From contig CM061920.1 of assembly GCA_031002005.1 (NCBI GenBank), forward strand, positions 44,680,610 to 44,744,609: a DNA stretch of 64,000 nucleotides, written 5' to 3'. Shown piece by piece: positions 22,156 to 32,710 of this stretch (position 1 is its first letter; every line of letters starts with the position of its first letter). The position numbers and the translations under genes are program-made. The notes beneath the pieces were generated by a model. The model was given only the letters and a program-made list of their open reading frames with translations. It had not been told where the DNA came from and ran no database searches. The DNA is from Vandiemenella viatica. Taxonomy: Eukaryota > Arthropoda > Insecta > Orthoptera > Morabidae.

Positions 22156-22722
22156 TGGTCTGCCGTTAGGATTTTCGGAACAAACCTGGCACAAAATTTG
22201 TGTTAACAAAGTTTGCCAACCACAATTTCATGAACTAAACTCCGTGAAATTTGGGGGAAATGTTCTGAGAGTTCCGTAATCCTGAAACGGATTTTTTTTT
22301 TTTTTCTTCTCGCCACCAATTTATCACTCACAAGACTAGGCCTACCACTGCGATCCTCATCATGAACATTGGTTCGGCCATTTTTAGAATCACTGCACCA
22401 CTGCTTCACTCGGCTTTGACTCATTATTCCTAGGCCGTACACATCACAAATCTGGCGATAAATTTCAACCGAGTCGTGATTTTTTGTCAACAAAAACCCT
22501 ATCACAGCTCGCACTTCACAACTGGCGGGATTTTTAATTGCAGCACTCATTTTAACACTCCACTGTATACAAAGAACGATAGACACGATGCGCAAGCTAC
22601 CATGGCTCCTTGCTTACTGAGTGTAGGAAGTTAAGAACACTCTGACGCCAAGATGGTGGGGCTAGCCCCGCCCACTACCGCACCAGGTCAAAACGTCTGT
22701 TACTTTCTGGATAGCCCTCGTA
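21749..22722 (-). mobile_element. mariner element, internally deleted (21751-22720)
   Basis: Terminal inverted repeats start CGAGGGCTATCCAGAAAGTA at 21751 and end in the reverse complement at 22720 over ~30 bp. They are flanked by TA (21749-21750, 22721-22722), the mariner target. The uninterrupted target sequence is visible in another repeat copy at 17001-17047. The element is 970 bp, against about 1.3 kb for full mariners. Confidence 0.93.
21851..22550 (-). pseudogene. mariner transposase, central catalytic part deleted
   Basis: From ATG at ~22550 (minus), MSAAIKNPASCEVRAVIGFL opens the N-terminal helix-turn-helix. IMSQSRVKQWC, DRSGRPSLVSDKL and ITELSEHFPQISRSLVHEI follow (DNA-binding part). 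A T16 run, a T32 run and a frameshift interrupt. DRIVTGDEAWVKHV contains the first catalytic Asp. After EWGHTHSP the sequence jumps to the C-terminal WLSSQAADFY-like segment and a stop at 21851. The second and third catalytic Asp (DD34D in this family) are gone, so it encodes no active enzyme but may still be mobilised in trans through its ends. Confidence 0.88.
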
Positions 22723-22759
22723 GATAACGTTTTGCTTTTCAAGTTTTTAACACGACTTT

Positions 22760-22792
<33 letters not shown>

Positions 22793-23004
22793 GGAGCAAT
22801 TTTTGTATTTGGTTTCTCGGAAACGGCTCTAACCTCATTACGTAGAAGGTTCAAGTACCAGTTAGCCTACTGCTACTGATGTTAGTTAAGCTTCTCTTTC
22901 GTTATCTGTGCACCTCAAAACGCCTAATCAAAATTTTCTCGAAATCTTGGATATTGAACAGAAATCGAAAGATGCCGAGCGAAGATCGGTCACCGAGGTA
23001 CTAG

Positions 23005-23561
23005 CCTATAAGGCATCCTGACTTTATGACGGGATAAACTTCAACCGAAAACGTGCGTTAAAAATAAGGGTTATGAAAATTATTTAGTAACAATTCTGTT
23101 TGTTAAGCAACAGCAAAAAATAAAGTGCCAGAGCAATGCATTCCGACCTTCATCCATGGCGGATTTAGAAACTAGTTTATATACAATCACTTTTTTTACC
23201 ATAGATACGAATTTTAAAAGAAAATAGGAACAGTTTTATAATAGCTTCTCCAAAACTATTAGTTTATCGATTTCATTAATTTTTGCGTTTTAAACGGAAC
23301 ACAACATTGAAAACGTCATAACGTTCTTCCATTGATCTCTGAAAAGCAATGTATTCGATATTTATGAGAAGCAGTGAGTAAACGTGACAGAACCATGGAC
23401 AGAACATGGAGGTAGGAAAAGAGAGGAGACAAGGAATCGCTAAAACTGTGAAGCTTCCTGTAAACTGCGCGTGTATATTGGTATGTGCAAAACATTGGGC
23501 TGTTTTAATTGCGTTTCCTGCTGCGAACATTTAATGTTCTGATATCTCTAAGTGTTTTATA
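23005..23561. other. No recognised feature
   Basis: The minus frame at 23276-23530 lacks any recognisable domain and codon pattern. I see nothing else in this stretch. Confidence 0.35.
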
Positions 23562-23642
23562 ATGCCATCTTGTGTTGCCTATGGTTGCACAAACAAAATA
23601 AATAAAAAACAACCTGAATTAACGTGGAATAACATTCCATAG
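23562..23642 (+). pseudogene. THAP-domain N-terminus-like micro-ORF
   Basis: A 26-codon frame from ATG 23562 reads MPSCVAYGCTNKINKKQPEL and then TWNNIP, followed by TAG at 23640. MPSC-x4-C followed by (T/R)NK is how THAP zinc fingers (C2CH; DNA-binding domains of P-element-like transposases and host factors) begin. The downstream W, C and H ligands are not present in frame, so this is at most a first exon or a fossil fragment. Confidence 0.3.
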
Positions 23643-23645
23643 GGA

Positions 23646-24261
23646 AGTAACGTTGTAATTATTGTTCTTGAAGTGTTTGTAATGCGGTGTCTGCAAGAGT
23701 ACGGCATGTCATTATGGATTTACAACACCTGTTAAAATAATTTATTAACAGCTCTCAACTGGACGACGGTGTAATCAAATACATGTTGATTCAGACCTAT
23801 TTTTCACGTAACAGGTAGTAAAAAAACGTTCAAACTCTATACTAAGTGGATCAAGTTTACATCGCGATGCAGCGAGTACGGTATATTATTCTACGTGCGT
23901 TAGTCCTGTTGTAATTTATATTGAAAGTGTATGATGAAATTAATTGTGATAATTTGTGCTATGCATACTAGGAATAGTAATGAAGTCAATCTTATTGTTA
24001 TCCGAAATATAATTCGCGATACGTTTTCATGTGTTTCGGTGAGTTTGCATCGTTTAATTTTTTAGCGGCTATATTAAGTCAAATTGTGATTAGATTGAAA
24101 TCCAGCCTGTAGCAGAACATTCTTTCTATAACATAAGGAACAAATTATTTATTTGTTGTTAGTAATTTCTGGGCCCCATATTAGTGACACAAGGTGTATC
24201 GCGATGTAAACTACTCCCATTTAAGCTTGCGACTTCTGATTTATGGCAGCAAGGTAATTGC
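23646..24261. other. Repeat-like AT-rich DNA
   Basis: TGTATCGCGATGTAAACTAC (24196) parallels TGTATCGCGACGTAAACTAC at 17658, and GATTGAAATCCAGCCTGTAG (24092) is a member of the CCTGGACC-type motif group. The stretch therefore seems to be another dispersed-repeat copy. No gene is seen. Confidence 0.4.
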
Positions 24262-24449
24262 ACGGGGCACATCTATCATTACAGTGGCGCCACAATATGA
24301 TGATGCAATCTTATGTAACTTCACGAAACAAATTTTAGAGTAAAGAACAAATTTTATATATCTCTTAGTTCTCTTCTCTTTTGGTTCAGGCCTCATTTCG
24401 AGCTACTCACTTCACTTTTGAAGCAGTATATCTCGAGAACTAAGAGAAA

Positions 24450-25649
24450 TACACAGTCCAGTCACATTAATGTGACCACCTCTCAAAAACCAGTATAACC
24501 ACCTTTGGCAGAACGGATCGCTGCGAGGCGTGCAGGAACAGAGTCAATTAGGTTTCTGAAGGTGTTCACTGGGATGTTGAGCCATGCCGACTCCAGTGCC
24601 GTGGCCAGCTGCGCTAGATTGCGCGGTTGAGGATCCATGGCGCGAACAACCCGATCGAGGTGGTCCCACAGATTCTCGATTGGGTTTAAATCCGGTGAGT
24701 TTGCTGGCCAGGGGAGTAAGGTAAACTCATCCTGGTGCTCTTTAAACCACTTACATACACTGCGAGCTGCATGACACCTCGCATTGTCCTGCTGGTAGAT
24801 GCAATCATTCTGAGGAAAAATTATTCTCATGTAGGGTGGATATGGTCCGCAAGGACAGATATGTACTTGTGCTGATCCATCGTGCCTTCCACAATGATGA
24901 GTTCACCCAGTGAATGCCAGGAAAACATTCCCCAGACCATAATGCTCTCTCCTCCACCCTGGGTGTTTGCCTTCAGACGTTTCACGCCGTATGTGCCAAC
25001 GTCCATCTGTCCGATGGAGCATAAAACGTGATTCATCGGTAAAAGCCACCTGTCGCCATTCTTTGGACGTCCAGTTGCTGTACTGGCGTGCAAATTCCAG
25101 CCTTCGTCGCCGATGAACAACAGTTAGCGTAGGTGCATTAACTAGGCGTCTGCTGTGGAGGCCCATGCACAGCAACGTTCGCTGAACCGTTGTTGAGGAT
25201 ACACTCTTGGTAATCCCTTGGTTCATCTGGGCGGTCAGTTGCTCAACAGTTGAAGGTCTATTTACCGGAAAGCATCTCCGTAGCCTTCGTTCGGCTCTGT
25301 CATCTATCGTCCGTGGTGCACCACATATTCCACGCCGCTGATTTTGAATAGTGCCATTTTGCCATGCAAGGTATACTTTTACCACGGCGACACGTGAACA
25401 GTTCACAAAATTAGCCGTTTCCGAAATGATTCCACCCTTGGTCCTAAAGCCAATAATCATGTCCTTTTGGACGTCGGATAAATCGCTACGTTTCTGCATT
25501 ACGCCAACGATTGAAATGCTTTCCGATGCCCTAGGACATCCTTTATATACACTCCACTGTATTGTGCTGCCACCTGCCTTCTGTGATTGGTTATCTCACG
25601 TTGACGTCGAAAGAAGGTGGTGGTCACATTAATGTGACTGGACTGTGTA
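24450..25649 (-). mobile_element. Tc1/mariner-superfamily element, DD36E type (24452-25647)
   Basis: The 1196 bp element begins CACAGTCCAGTCACATTAAT and ends with its exact reverse complement. The TIR continues to GTGACCACC (29 bp, apparently perfect). TA dinucleotides flank it (24450-24451, 25648-25649). A single transposase frame runs on the minus strand between the ends. Intact TIRs with only two disabling indels suggest a relatively recent insertion. Confidence 0.95.
24483..25499 (-). pseudogene. Tc1-like transposase with two frameshifts (DD36E spacing)
   Basis: Starting at ATG 25499 (minus), MQKRSDLSDVQKDMIIGF begins the paired-like helix-turn-helix (to ~residue 110), followed by VQRTLLCMGLHSRRL. 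VAFTDESRF holds the first Asp, IYQQDNARCHAARS the second, and WPANSPDLNPIENLWDHLD the Glu. I count 36 residues between the second Asp and the Glu, i.e. DD36E rather than the usual DD34E of Tc1. The reading frame shifts by one near 24955 (before GGGESIMVWG) and shifts back near 24827 (before MRIIFPQND). The end GGYTGF at 24483 is the usual C-terminus. Length and domain order are otherwise complete; the two indels disable this copy. Confidence 0.93.
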
Positions 25650-25728
25650 TATATATATATAAAAATCTATTCTTCATTTTCGATTTGTTTCATCGAGTTC
25701 CATAAGAATTAATCATCAGATTGTGGCA

Positions 25729-26715
25729 CCACGGTAATGATAGAATCCCCATGCACTGATGCTGCTGTCGAATTTAAATAGGTCTATTCACTACCAGTGC
25801 AATATCTTCTGAGTAAGCCGTGAATTCTTTTCAAAGTTGCTTCTGGACTTGCTTCTGTTTGTAAATAGGTCTAGACTTATCTCTTGGCTTTGTAATCTTT
25901 CCCATCACAGATTTTGAAAGGATTAAAATTATTGAAATGGAATATGGATATACAATCTATTGGAACGTTTTTTGCGATTGTAGAGAAAAAAAAGAGTTCT
26001 TTTTCTGGGTACAAAATTCTTATGAAAAAATTTAACAGCTTTTTTTCTTAGATTCTAATGTTTGTAGATAATAACAATTAGGGTATTTATAAATAAGACT
26101 TCATTTTTAGTAATTCTAAGATTAAAAACGAAGAAATTTTTCTGTTCCATCTACATTCCTTGTATTTCTTGCACATACCAATATGATGACTTCCCCACCA
26201 TGGTCGTGTCCAGCGAAGGGCGGGGGGGGGGGGCTGCTGCACCCCCCTCCCCTAGAAGAAAAATTAAGTAGCCTTCAGTACGCTTTGACGAGTGAAGAAC
26301 TGGCTCAGCAGCACTTTGTCAGAGGAAAGATTGACTGGAGTATGCCTGATGAATGTGGATCGAAATTTCGTGAAATAACACCGTGAGATATTGAGAAACA
26401 AAAATATTGAAAAATTTTCTAAGAATCCGAGATGATTAATGTTTACATAATCTGTAACTGAGTTACGATCTTAATTTACTATATAGTAGGTCCTTAGGTT
26501 AAGTGGTTGGATTACTATATAATCAATAATGAAAATAGTTTCCTCAATAGGTTTGAGTTTCATTTTGTAAGAAATCGTCTTTTTCAGCGCCCCACCTCAC
26601 TTCCTCGAAACCAATATGAGTTCCCCCCCCCCCACCTAGCTCAAATCTTTCCCCCTCTAGCTCTGATCCTGGATATGCCTTTGCTCCCCATCCCACGGCT
26701 CTCCTCTAGGCTTCA
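25729..26715. other. Unassigned DNA with G/C homopolymers
   Basis: G12 (26222-26233) and C11 (26623-26633) runs lie in GC-rich patches with CACCCCCCTCCCC-type motifs, probably a degenerate MITE. Frames 26183-26386 and 26507-26755 cross these runs and are not credible genes. Confidence 0.35.
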
Positions 26716-28478
26716 CTTCGTTGTAGAGATGGGCAAAACAGCTTTTTTCCAGTAATACGTTATTCAGTTATTGCTTTTTTTTATACCGCTTTTTTTAACC
26801 GTTAGAAATAACGTATAGTTATTTTGTTCTGAAGTAATATCTGTGGTGACGCAACTAAAATCTCTGCTCAGAAACGCTCTTCTCTTGTTGAAAAAGCCGG
26901 AAATGTCAAATAACCGGATGTGACGAATATAGCGGCCCTGACGTCACGAAAAGCCGCTTATTAGCGTTATTTAGCGTTTAACGATACGTCACGAATAGCG
27001 GCTTTCAAATAAGCGGCTTCCTAATAAGCGGCTTCCATAGTAACTGTCAGAGACTTTATATACGCCTTCGACTTGTGTTTATGTATTTGTTTAATAAGTC
27101 GCAGTGATGCCTTGATAAATTAATATAGAATTTTAACACGACCAGCTTTAGCGGTTTGTGTATAACGTGATTTACGGACGTACGATAAAAAAAAAAAAAA
27201 AAAAAAAAAAAAAATGCGAAGTGGGCAGTTTTGATTACGTGTTAATATATTTTTCTGTTTGAAACTAATGAATTTGTAGTATGAGTTTTTATGAATATAT
27301 GCAACAAATACAGAAGATTAACTTTGCTGAAAGTAAACAATTTTTCAGTCTGGCTATTAATTCGCATTAAGTTTTGTGTGGCTATAGTTATATGTATAGC
27401 ATACTTTACATATGTTGTAAATGTGTCCCAATAACAGACCAGCTGCAATTTAAATATGTTGTTCAGACGTACATAAAAGTAATTTGAAATGTAAATATGA
27501 TTTGCTGTTTTAAACTAATTGACTTGTGGAAATACTAGCGCTTTTCGATGGTTTCTCCATCTGTTGGTAGCTATCGCAGTTAATAACGGTTAAAGGTATT
27601 AAAAAGCTGTTTACATAGGTGGTGTCCTCTAGTGATCGCTATCGAAGTTAATAACGCCTTCAACTGGCAAAGACGATATAACACATGTACACAGCTGTAA
27701 CAAAAAGCATAATCAAGTGGTTTTTGATGGAAGGATGGATGCTGAAAACCACTAAGTCGTAGAGAGATGATAAATTTTGGACCCTATCGCAAATAACACC
27801 TGCAAAGTAGTATTTATCGTCGTCAGTCAGTAGCGACATCTGTTGGGCGCTATCGCAGTTAATAACGGTTAGAGGTTGAAAAAAGCGGTTTACATAGGTG
27901 GTGTCCTCTAGTGATCGCTATCGAAGTTAATAACGCCTTTAACTGGCAAAGACGATATAACACATGTACACAGCTGTAACAAAAAGCATTATCAAGTGGT
28001 TTTTGATGGAAGGATGGATGCTGAAAACCAGTTTAATGGTCACTAAGTAGTAGAGAGATGATAAATTTTGGACCCTATCGCAAATAACACCTGCAAAGTA
28101 GTATTTAACGTCGTCAGCAGTAGCGACATCTGTTGGGCGCTATCGCAGTTAATAACGGTTAGAGGTTGAAAAAAAGCGGTTTACATAGGTGGTGTCCTCT
28201 AGTGATCGCTATCGTAGTTAATAACTATTATTTTGCGATCGTAGTGTCATCTAGTGGTATTTATTGCAACTAATAACGGTGAGAGAGGCAATAAGCGGTG
28301 ACTGATGCACTCGTAGCGGGCGGTCGACGAACATTTACAGCGCTGTCAGAGAGGGAAGTGCTGACCGTTATTTGAATAACTCCAGTTATCGTTTTGGCCG
28401 CTACTTTCTAAACGGCGTTTTCAAAATAACGGTTATTTGTAGCCGCTTAGTTATTTGTGACCCATCTCTACTTCGTTG
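26716..28478. mobile_element. Non-autonomous hAT element (26724-28470) with 8 bp TSD
   Basis: The element starts TAGAGATGGGCAAAAC and ends GACCCATCTCTA, so the inverted ends share TAGAGATGGG. Identical 8 bp CTTCGTTG flank it (26716-26723, 28471-28478), the hAT target-duplication length. Subterminal regions have mirrored motifs (AATAACG.TTAT, AGCGGCTT). The 1747 bp interior contains ~280 bp tandem units and an A27 run (27187-27213) but no transposase. The repeated GTTAATAACG motif may be a transposase binding array. Confidence 0.88.
27570..28240. repeat. Tandem ~280-290 bp units inside the hAT element
   Basis: GTTTACATAGGTGGTGTCCT occurs at 27609, 27888 and 28179 (periods 279 and 291). Between the first two and last two, long collinear segments recur: ATAACACATGTACACAGCTG, TTTTTGATGGAAGGATGGAT, GACATCTGTTGGGCGCTATC. 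The copies are nearly identical apart from small indels. Confidence 0.92.
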
Positions 28479-28694
28479 TATGGAGAAGGTCCCTTGCATG
28501 GTCTCCTCTCTTTTCTTTGCTCCATGGGACAGAACCGGCTACGATCATGGAGGAAGGAATTCATCTCAAATAAAAAATCTGTGCGCATATTTCTCCTATT
28601 TAGAAATAGTTATAATTTCGTGCTTCATTCCTTAGTATATATTCATATAAATAAAAATGAAATGCTGTTCATTGGTAACCTCATTACTTGAGAA

Positions 28695-29845
28695 CGGCTT
28701 TTAATGTTCATAATAGTCTGAATAAGGTTTTTAGAGAAAGAAAAATTGAAGAAGTTGCCCGGAAAATTCGGGACGAACTGAAAGTACTTTCCTCTATCGA
28801 TGATTTGGCTAATTCTTACAAATCTTCGGAATAGTGCGAATAATGTTTTTAGAGAAAGGAAAACTGAAAAGTTGCGCGAACAATTCTGGGAAAAACTGAA
28901 AGTGCTCTTACTATGGATCAATTTTGTTATTTTTTAAATGTTCATAAACGTACGAATAAGGTTTTTAAACAAAGAAAAATTGGAAAATGTGCCCAGAAAA
29001 TTGGAAAATTCTAGAAAAACTGAAAATAATTTTTTTCTATGGACAGATTTTTGCTACTTTTTTTTTAAATGTTCGTAACAGTCCAATTAAGATTTTTAGA
29101 GAAAGAAAAAATTCCAAAAGTTTCTAGGAAATTTGGAAAATTCGGAAAAAACTGAAAGTGCTTTTTCCTATGGACCAATTCGGCTAATTTTTTAAATGTT
29201 GGTCATATTACGAATAAGTTTTTTTTAGAGAAAGAAAAATTTGAAAAGTTGCCTAAAAAAAATTGAATTTCGGTAAAAACTAAAAGCACTTTTTCCTATT
29301 AACCAATTTTACTGCTTTTTTTTTAAATGTTCGTAGTATTCCAAAAAAGTTTTTTTAGAGAAAGAAAAATTCGAAAAGTTTCGCGGAAAATTGGAAAATT
29401 CTGAAAAATCCGAAAGTGCTTTTTTTCTATGGAGCAATTCGGCTACTTTTTAAATATTGGTAATAATACGAATAAGGCTTTTAGAGAAAGAAAAATTTGA
29501 AAAGTTGCCTAAAAATTGAAAAATTCGCTGAAAAACTGAAATTGTTTTTTCTGTGGACCGATTTATTTTTAAAAAATATTCATAATAATACGAATAAGGT
29601 GTTTAAAGAAAGAAAAATTGGCCAAAGCTGCCGGGAAAGTCGGAAAATTCGGGAGAAACTGAAAGTACTTTTTTCTATGGACTGATTTGTCTAATTTTTA
29701 AAAATTTCCGTAAGTCCATTTGGGTAATTTTTTTTAAAAAATAATGTTCGTAGTAGTTCGAATAACGGTTTTAGCGAAAGAAAAATAGGAAAAGTTACCG
29801 GGAAAAATGATTTTGAAAACTGAAAGAGCTTTTTTTTTGTATTGG
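28695..29845. repeat. Tandem array, ~125 bp unit, nine diverged copies
   Basis: Each unit carries AATAAGGTTTTTAGAGAAAG and AAAAATT.GAAAAGTT.CC.G followed by GGAAAATT, AACTGAAAGT.CTTTTTCTATGG and TTTTTAAATGTTCGTAA. Unit starts lie near 28724, 28840, 28953, 29083, 29210, 29343, 29470, 29592 and 29761. The copies are diverged (indels in A/T runs). No coding function is seen. The last unit spacing is stretched to ~169 bp. Confidence 0.88.
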
Positions 29846-30837
29846 GTTTTTTGTACGAATACAACACCATTACTCATGATTCGAACGCTGGATAATCATA
29901 ATTCTTTTTCTGTTTTCTTCCTTATTGTAGCGAGATGAAGAGTATGGGCCATCTCCCACAAACTGTAAAATACTTAATATGATTTATATAAAAGGAAGAA
30001 TTGTAATCAATAAATGGGATTTCATTTGTATCGAGTAGGAGGCTTGAGAGTTCCGTTAGCGTGAGGCGACATTCTGTCGTGGCAGGTAGTGGCCAGTCGA
30101 TGTGGACAATAGCAGGAGCTTATCTCTAGCGAAGCGGGATTAACTCCTGTGAGAGACTGGTGGTCGCTAGAATTTGTCAGAAAGGGGCCTTGGGTGGGTC
30201 ATTGACTCGGTGTATGGTAGGAAGGTCATCGTGGCAAGGATATCCAACAGGACCTCCAGAAAAATACCGAGAGCGCCCGAACAGTTTCAGCAAATGAAAG
30301 GCAAATGATTTCGCCAGTAAACAAGGGAGACTTTTGAGGAACCAATCCGATGTGTTTATTCCCCACCGTGATTGAAAAGTTCATAAATTTTGTCTTTGTG
30401 TGATACACGCCAAGGAGTAATAACCGTGGACTACGAGAGAAAAGGAGCTTTTTTGTGAGCAAGAGAGTAGCACTTCGTTCTCAGGGATACTGGCAGCTTC
30501 TTACCTGAACAGTATTGTTGACTACGTCCTGGAGGCTTTGGTTGACTTATCGCTAAGCTCGATTGGGGCTACGACAGCGCTTGGTATATGATTACCGAGT
30601 GCTGAGAGCTTTGCCCTACTTGAGACAGATGCGCAACTGAGTAACGATAGCGCTCTTGTTACAACGTTTTTGCGCCTCCGATGCAGCAAAGACAGCCACG
30701 TTCATTACTCATCCACAAAATATTGTGTACTCCAATAAATCATTGAGACTGCGCTTTAATGAGTGAGAGTTTTGTGCTGCCGAATATAAATCACTGACTG
30801 TTATTAAACAGAATGGGTATCACACCACTATTACATC
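29846..30837. other. Unassigned DNA, moderate GC
   Basis: This stretch is less AT-rich than its surroundings (30050-30700) and contains AATAAA-like signals at 30013 and 30733. The minus frame 30226-30462 shows no domain. It could be a solo terminal repeat or a LINE 3' region; I cannot support either. Confidence 0.3.
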
Positions 30838-30935
30838 TACTACTCCTCCTATGGTCCCTAATATTACTACTACTATTACTACTACTACTACTAATACCAC
30901 TACTACTACTTATACTACTATTACCACCACCAATT
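30838..30935. repeat. TAC/TTA trinucleotide microsatellite
   Basis: Imperfect repeats of TAC with interspersed ATT/CAC units. It lies at the 3' side of the minus-strand R1-like LINE. Confidence 0.9.
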
Positions 30936-30939
30936 GCCA

Positions 30940-32710
30940 CAGTCGCACCTCGGTTCGACTAATGTTCATTTTTTCTTGGTGTTAATTGCGCTCCAAAGGT
31001 AGAGCCCCCTGGTACCTGCAGAGAAGTTAGCCACCCAGGCCATCAAGAGTTGACTTCCTGAAATACCACGACGGCCCCAGCTGTCGCTCAGAAGACGGCC
31101 TCTCTGGAGCACACTGAAGTTCCTCCGACGATTGATGTTGATCATTGTAGTAGGATATCTTCCGTCAATCCGGTGTTGTGAAAGCCACACTTCCGGCTTC
31201 ATTGTTCCCTCTAAAGTTGATTCTGGAATTAGCTTCTTCTATTCCACCAGTTGTAATTGTGTTCTCTTCTTCTGCTATCTGTGGTCTTTGATTTCACTCG
31301 GCATTTTTCCTTTTTATAAATTTCTCCTTTCAAAATTTTGAGGCTAGATCAGTTGCCTCGTCCAGCAAATGCCACAAACTTTCGTCTCGTAGTATTTCGA
31401 ATATTCTCCTACCTTGCAGCCGAGCTTGTTGTTGTTCTCTCAAACTGGCTGTTATTTCAAATTCCCATACCACGTGCTCCGGCGTACTCTCTTCACCACA
31501 TTCGCACCAGCTTGAGTCCACAATATTTCAACTTCGGATCCAGTTATTGTATAGCCCGTGACCTGTAATGTAGTGTACCAGTCCGGGAGAGGGTTGAAGT
31601 TATTTCAACTTTAACCTCTCCTCTACAGATGAGAACATATCATATGCTCTTGTACCTGTTTCACTGTTGTTCCATTCTTGTTGCGATTCCGCCAATAGGA
31701 GCTTCCGAATGTACATCTCCGATGTTGCTTCGCTGCCTATAATTTCTGCTACCATAACTTGTTTCCCTTTTCTGAGCCAGTATATGGCACCCCGTTTCCT
31801 TACTTCAAGGTCCAGTGGCCATACACAAATGGCAACGATTAGTGAATTTGTTGCCACAGTTCGGTATGCTCCTGTCAATCTTAAAAGTATTCCTCGTTGG
31901 ACACGTCTGACTCGCCGTTTTAGTTTTATTTTTCTTAGATGCTTTGCCCACTAAAGATGATAAAATTTCGTCATGGTATAGTCTTATTGTTTGGACTGGA
32001 ATAGTGAATTTTTGTTGGCCGATATTAATGATTTTATTCATGACCGCCAGTGCTCTCTAAGTGGGCTTCGAAGTTTAAACGTTCATCCAATTGAATGCCT
32101 AAGTACCTGCACACTGGGTTTCTACGAAATGATTTACCGTCGATTCTTATAGTAGGTCAGCTTGCCCTTGAGAACATAAATGTTGTTTTATGTGGTGCTA
32201 AACTCAATTTGACTTTACTGAACCATTGGCTAAGACAGTTAAGTACTAGATTACTATTGTACTCAATTTCTGCTCTGGTTGCTCCTTCCACGAGTAATAG
32301 AAGGTCATCAGCAAAAGCTATTAGACCTAGAAGTTCAGGTATTCTTTGTAATAGTTCAGTCACTGGTTTCATCCCTATATCCCAGAATATTGGACCATAG
32401 ACCGAACCTTGAGGGCATCCTTTAGTAAGGGCCTTCCTGATGAAAGAGTTCTGGCATTCCAAGGAAGCAGTTCTAAATCTGCAATAGTCCCTTGAAGGTG
32501 AAGAATAATCTTTGTGGAACCAATCTCCCTCAGCCATTCAAACAAGGCGGACTACCGTAAAGTGTCGAAAGCTTCCGAGATGTTAACAAATATGCTGACT
32601 ATGTAGTTTTTTGTTCTGCTACAAATTATTTCCATACACCGATTTATGGCATCCTCTGTCTAATTCCCGGTTCTAAATCCATATTGACTAGGATGACATT
32701 TACAGCCAAA
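30940..32710 (-). pseudogene. R1-clade LINE fragment (RT to zinc finger), 5'-truncated
   Basis: Minus-strand blocks run in family order. QYGFRTGN (~32680) is followed by a FVNISEAFDTLR-like motif A (~32570). KGCPQGSVYGPIFWDIG lies at ~32400 and LIAFADDLLLLVEG is the catalytic box (~32300). CRYLGIQLDERLNFEAHLE follows at ~32070. LTGAYRTV-like sequence with VWPLDLEVRKRGAIYWLRKG comes next (31730-31875). CECGEESTPEHVVWEFE, the C-terminal zinc-binding region with Cys-His-Val-type ligands, ends the series (31440-31510). The last expected Cys/Pro after EHV is replaced (EFE). Stops at 31600, 32157 and elsewhere break the frame. The 5' half (ORF1, endonuclease) is missing. Confidence 0.82.

Larger units (their letters stand above)
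21236..23004. repeat. Inverted-repeat element carrying a mariner insertion
   Basis: Left GTAACCGATCTTCGCTCGGT with ATCTTTCGATTTCTGTTC (21241-21278) is repeated in reverse at 22958-22998 with two or three differences, giving ~45 bp inverted ends. Without the 970 bp mariner the unit is ~800 bp. Its interior contains ATCTCGAGAACGAAGCGAGATAT-like and CTGGTCCAGG-like motifs shared with the repeats at 17, 24 and 40 kb. A T22/A12 homopolymer junction lies at about 22758-22791. No coding frame beyond the mariner is seen. Confidence 0.6.
24262..25728. repeat. TIR element (MULE-like family) split by a Tc1 insertion
   Basis: The left part (24262-24451) holds CTATCATTACAGTGGCGCCA and CTCTTAGTTCTC. The right part (25648-25728) ends TGGCACCACGGTAATGATAG-AATCCCC. 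These ends match the inverted ends of the 601 bp element at 40075-40675. Without the Tc1 element the unit is about 270 bp. Confidence 0.65.

Noticed and set aside
21949..22279. ORFs with Lys or Phe homopolymers near 22.1 kb
   Set aside because: Created by the T32 run inside the mariner remnant; only the minus frame with DRIVTGDEAWVKHV is meaningful.
29846..30837. Solo LTR
   Set aside because: Composition and AATAAA-like signals are suggestive, but no TG...CA ends or target duplication could be found.
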